From assembly GCA_021464245.1 (NCBI GenBank), contig JADCRB010000151.1, positions 356,947 to 420,946 of the forward strand: 64,000 nt of DNA, given 5' to 3'. Positions 60,801 through 64,000 of this stretch are shown piece by piece. Numbering within the stretch: the stretch's first letter is position 1; every line of letters begins with the position of its first letter. The position numbers and the translations under genes were made by a program. The stretch is from Carallia brachiata. Lineage: Eukaryota > Streptophyta > Magnoliopsida > Malpighiales > Rhizophoraceae. The notes under the pieces were generated by a model. It had not been told where the DNA came from. It saw only the letters and a program-made list of their open reading frames with translations, and did no database searches.

Positions 60801-62108
60801 ATTCACTTCCGCAATTCAAACCTGGAACTAATACTGGAAATACAACCCATATTGGAATGCCAAGTGGCTATGGGCCTTATGGATCCTCCCCAGCTGGTTA
60901 TAATCCCACTTCGGCATCGGCAGGAGGAAATTCAACAGCTAATGAGGATCTTGGCGCATCCCAATTCAAAGATAGCAATGTTTACATCACTGGGCAGCAG
61001 GTAGGCCCTTAATTTTTGTTTTCATATATCTTTGAAAATGACGCTTACAACATTCTCTATGCATTTGTCAAAACCAGATCCCAAAAGCAATAATTCAGGC
61101 GTTTGGCTTGCTTGATTTTCTTTGCAGTATGATTTTTCTTCCTGGGTTCCTGCTATTATTCGCTGCTTTTCTAGGTCCCTTGCATGTGAGGATAGTAATG
61201 CGCAGTGGAGATGGGTGACGGTAAACTGGCAATGATAGTAACAGTGACCCAAAAGAGAGTACTGCATTTTTGTGGGTCCAGACGTGATTGCCGTTGCTGA
61301 TATAGAGATGCTTGCAATTGACTATTAGACCCTTGATACCTTGTGTTTAACTAATTTGATAGAAACCTGATTTTTCCATTTTTCTTTTTCTTGTGTGTTT
61401 TGCCGTTATGGTCTCAATTAGGTTTTGAAATTGTCATGATATAGGACAATGATTTGTAAGGTGGATTCCGGCAATAGTCTTGGTTGTGTCAATGAATTAC
61501 CCAAGCTAAGATATTGTATTCTTATATAGGCATTGTTTTTGCTCTTATGGGCTCTTGCTGTTTTGTGTCTGCATGACAGAAATCTAGATCCTTTCTTGTT
61601 TGACCTATTCAACAACATTTGTTGGGTGTAGTTAAAGAAAGAACATTCTTCTTCATCTATCAACTACCAGTTCGAGATACTAAGGATGCACAGTCAATGC
61701 TGTTTATATCATTTGTTGTGAACTGTCATGCAGTACTTTGCTCATCCTTATTTTAGCTGCAAGAAATGGTATTTTTCAGTAACAACATTGGATTTGCTTT
61801 TTCTACAGAGTGAGGGTTCAGCTGTGTGGATAACTGCTCCTGCTCGAGATATGTCTAGCTTGCCAGCAGGTTCCTTTTACAACCTTCCTCCTCAAGGTCA
61901 GCACGTGACCTTCGCCCCAACACAGACTGGCCATGGCACCTTTGCCGGTGTCTATCACCCTGTACAAGCAGCAACAGCACCGGCAACAGTTCACCCTCTT
62001 TTGCAGCAGTCACAGGCAATGGCTGGTCCTGCTGATATGGTGGGGTCTGCAGCCAACATTTACCAGCAGCCACAGCATCAACAGATCAATTGGCCAAGTA
62101 ATTATTGA
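54829..62108 (+). CDS. GIP1-like: GBF-interacting protein 1-like, DUF1296 (frameshift in exon 3)
   Basis: Arabidopsis GIP1 binds G-box bZIP factors and enhances their DNA binding; by family this is a nuclear co-regulator. Eleven coding exons with GT-AG borders: 54829-54991, 55597-55640, 55915-56019, 56921-57047, 57137-57537, 57625-57795, 58545-58932, 59469-59766, 60088-60249, 60503-61000, 61809-62108 (TGA). Exons 1-2 give the N-terminal DUF1296 helical domain (KMIQTIKEITSSHSEEEIY, then FHEVKRKRDRKKE). The middle is Ser/Thr/Pro-rich. Exon 7 has the conserved KELEDMHLTQRQHVIIPNHI region. The C-terminus is Pro/Tyr/Gln-rich. The total would be about 885 residues, normal for the family. Exon 3 is one base too short: read straight through it leaves the family frame after about WGNR and meets a stop in exon 4. 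Confidence 0.9.
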
Positions 62109-62700
62109 GGGATAAACTTCATTCATTTTTCTAATCCAAGGAAACAAAGTCCAAACTGGGGAAATGTTTTTTGGGAACAACGAATTTGGATGGATGGGGA
62201 AAAGCAAGAAGACACAACCTGGCTAGATTTGAGAGTGTAAGTTTAGAAAAGGAGGTTGAAATATGCCAATATTACCTTCTGCTTGTCTGGCCTTGAGGGC
62301 GTAGCTATTGCAGTTCGAGTGCAACCGATCTTGACCATCTTAAGTTAGTTGACGTAGGCATGCAGAGAGTCATTGTCTTGCTGCTGCCATATGGTGTTAC
62401 CCTTTTTCCATTTCGTCATCTGAAGTCTTTTCCTCATTTTTGTCTAAAAAGTGACTGAACTCTCTTAGGTTTTACAGTTAATTGGTGAGAAATCTTTTCC
62501 ATTCTTTTTCGAGTCAAGGTTCTTATTTTAGGGCTTTGAAGGGTAAGATATAGGTTGCTGGAGAATTTTCCAGTCCCTTTTTCTTGTCTTTCCGCAGTCT
62601 TACCTGTAAAGTGAATTTTGATAGCAAAAAGGATGTACTGAACTGTTGTAACTGGTATAAGCGAGAACTGAAACATTTCAATTGCTTTAGTTGACAGATA
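62109..62700 (+). other. Probable GIP1-like 3' UTR
   Basis: The sequence after the stop has no competing frame and keeps transcribed-like composition to about 62700. The polyadenylation site was not identified. Confidence 0.45.
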
Positions 62701-63688
62701 TTTGATGAATGATTCTAGGAGAATATAGTTTCTGGGTTAAAAATTAAGATTAACCTCAAAATTGTGACTGAAATATGTTTCTCTATAATTTTCCTGGTGA
62801 GTGGGATTGAGCTAGTGATCTCCCTTCTTCTATTTCCTCCTTTTTTTTTATGTTCGTTATCGATATTATTTCAATTTCTTCTCCACACTCTATGGTGTGG
62901 GAATTTCGTGCAGTAAGACACACAACCTTTTGTTTCGAATGTCGGTTTTGTAGCTGCAAATTTTAGAAGAGACATTGTGAACTAAACAATTGTTTGGTCG
63001 CAACAAGTTATTGAACTGCAAGGCTGTGGAAGTTCTGCTTGTCTGTGTTGATTAGGGTGGAATTGGAATGTGTGAGAAGCCAAGGAATTGGAATGTGTCC
63101 GTTACCGCAAGCTCGCTTCATGTTTCATGAATGATCCCGCTTTCCCTTCTCTGCAGGCTGACCAAAACATGATACCTTCCTGCAAAACGCGTGCGAGGCA
63201 TATCGAAAGGATGTCTGCAGTTTCTGTGCAGATAAAATGCTGTTAAATGCCCAATGTTCTTGAATATGAGTGTCGAGCCGTGTCCTTAGGCTGGTCTTTA
63301 ACATGTAAGTGCCCATCAATCTTTATCCACCGGAAGATACGAAGGATGGCACAAATCGTCAATTGGTGCTAATTTTTTATCTAAAGGGTCAGCCTTCGTT
63401 GGCTCCTGCCATTTCATAATCCGGGCATCCTTTGAGTTCAGCCAGCACATGTCGGCTGCTGTGGATTTATAATAATGGAATATACCAACAAGGACAAGAA
63501 ACCAGAGAACTGAAAAGGCCTTGGCAGGACTGGTCTTTCGCCTGCATTCCTGCTTCTTATGAATTCTAGTCTTGCCTCGAATTAATCGATCCAACAACCA
63601 AAAAAGTTGGATTATATGTAGCGTTTGTGTTAAATTGACTTATCTACACATTTGTCGATCCGACAACCACCGCAGTGTACCAATTAAC
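62701..63688. other. Intergenic region, including upstream of the PADRE gene
   Basis: A 93-codon minus-strand frame (63316-63597) has a hydrophobic stretch (FSVLWFLVLVGIF) but no recognised family. A perfect 7-bp stem (atccaac/gttggat) with a 10-base loop lies at about 63588-63611. The interval also holds the promoter of the gene starting at 63689, in which no TATA box was fixed. Confidence 0.35.
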
Positions 63689-64000
63689 ATGCTTCAGAAG
63701 TTCCTCAAAGTCCACAAACTCTCACCTTTCTGTAGCCACCCCAATTCCAAGCCAACTTCCCCAGTAGCCTGTCAACGATCAGCATCCCCCGTAGCCTGTC
63801 AACGATCAGCGCAGGATGCCTCCTTGGCCTTGAAGATTGTCCGGCCCGGTGGGATCACTGAATGCTATTACATGCCAGTGCAGGCATGCAGGATCCTGGA
63901 GAAGTACCCAATTTATGTGCTAGCCAAACCTGAGGTTTTCAGGCAGCCCTGGAATTCAGTTGTCCGCCCAGAGAAAATTCTCTTTCCAGGACAGAGATTC
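63689..64000 (+). CDS. PADRE/DUF4228 domain protein, 5' part
   Basis: ATG 63689 opens a frame that is still open at the window end (104 codons). After a polar N-terminus (MLQKFLKVHKLSPFC...) comes LKIVRPGGITECYY, then VQACRILEKYPIYVLAKPEVF, and PWNSVVRPEKILFPGQRF. This is the order of the plant PADRE/DUF4228 domain: the K-I-V-x-P-G-G strand, the helix ending in a P-x-V-F segment, and W-x-x-V-x-P-E-x-x-L-x-P-G. Family members are small plant proteins often induced by stress or pathogens; biochemical function is unknown. A 27-bp in-frame tandem duplication (VACQRSASP repeated as VACQRSAQD) lies just before the domain. Confidence 0.85.
   Translation, partial: MLQKFLKVHKLSPFCSHPNSKPTSPVACQRSASPVACQRSAQDASLALKIVRPGGITECYYMPVQACRILEKYPIYVLAKPEVFRQPWNSVVRPEKILFPGQRF

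Noticed and set aside
63316..63597. 93-codon minus-strand frame with a hydrophobic stretch
   Set aside because: It has no family resemblance and no promoter or splice context, and it lies in the upstream region of the PADRE gene.

Overview
The window is plant nuclear DNA, almost certainly from a eudicot. It is AT-rich, with long intergenic stretches, GT-AG introns, L1-type LINEs with plant-style zf-RVT and RNase H tails, many Tourist-like MITEs, SINE-like retroposons, and recognisable plant families (a GBF-interacting-protein-1-like gene, a plant F-box protein, a PADRE/DUF4228 protein). The species cannot be fixed by eye. Nothing bacterial or organellar was seen.

Layout. From 0 to 18 kb there is no supported host gene: a Mutator-like long-TIR element (3.48-5.55 kb) carrying a GC-richer insert, a dispersed repeat present twice (5.6-6.4 and 16.8-17.25 kb), a long inverted-repeat element (10.1-11.95 kb) with related arms beside it, and a PIF/Harbinger-like non-autonomous element (15.1-16.8 kb) holding a duplicated passenger segment. 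At 18.0-19.84 kb lies an F-box gene with one apparent single-base frameshift. From 22 to 38 kb the sequence is transposon-rich: a Tourist MITE, a SINE with a clear target-site duplication, two unrelated LINEs arranged 5' end to 5' end (minus strand 25.5-30.2 kb, plus strand 30.2-33.4 kb), and a 2.15-kb direct duplication (33.4-37.9 kb).

The most unusual stretch is 38.4-44.1 kb. Here an exon of a minus-strand coiled-coil/membrane pseudogene and the MITE inserted just upstream of its splice acceptor were amplified together as eleven ~0.5-kb tandem units. A candidate first exon for this gene lies near 45.95 kb with a compatible splice phase. A 126-bp minisatellite (44.4 kb) lies between. A 5'-truncated LINE with a target-site duplication sits at 46.14-47.24 kb. 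At 50.3-52.4 kb a second copy of a 433-bp repeat carries two nested insertions, one of them full of GA-rich minisatellite.

The clearest host genes are at the right end. A GIP1-like gene (11 coding exons, 54.83-62.11 kb, about 885 residues if read continuously) has an apparent one-base deletion in exon 3. A PADRE/DUF4228 gene starts at 63,689 and runs off the window. The genes show no operon-like cooperation; each is an independent transcription unit. Single-base gaps in two otherwise well-preserved genes and in several array units raise the possibility of assembly consensus errors.
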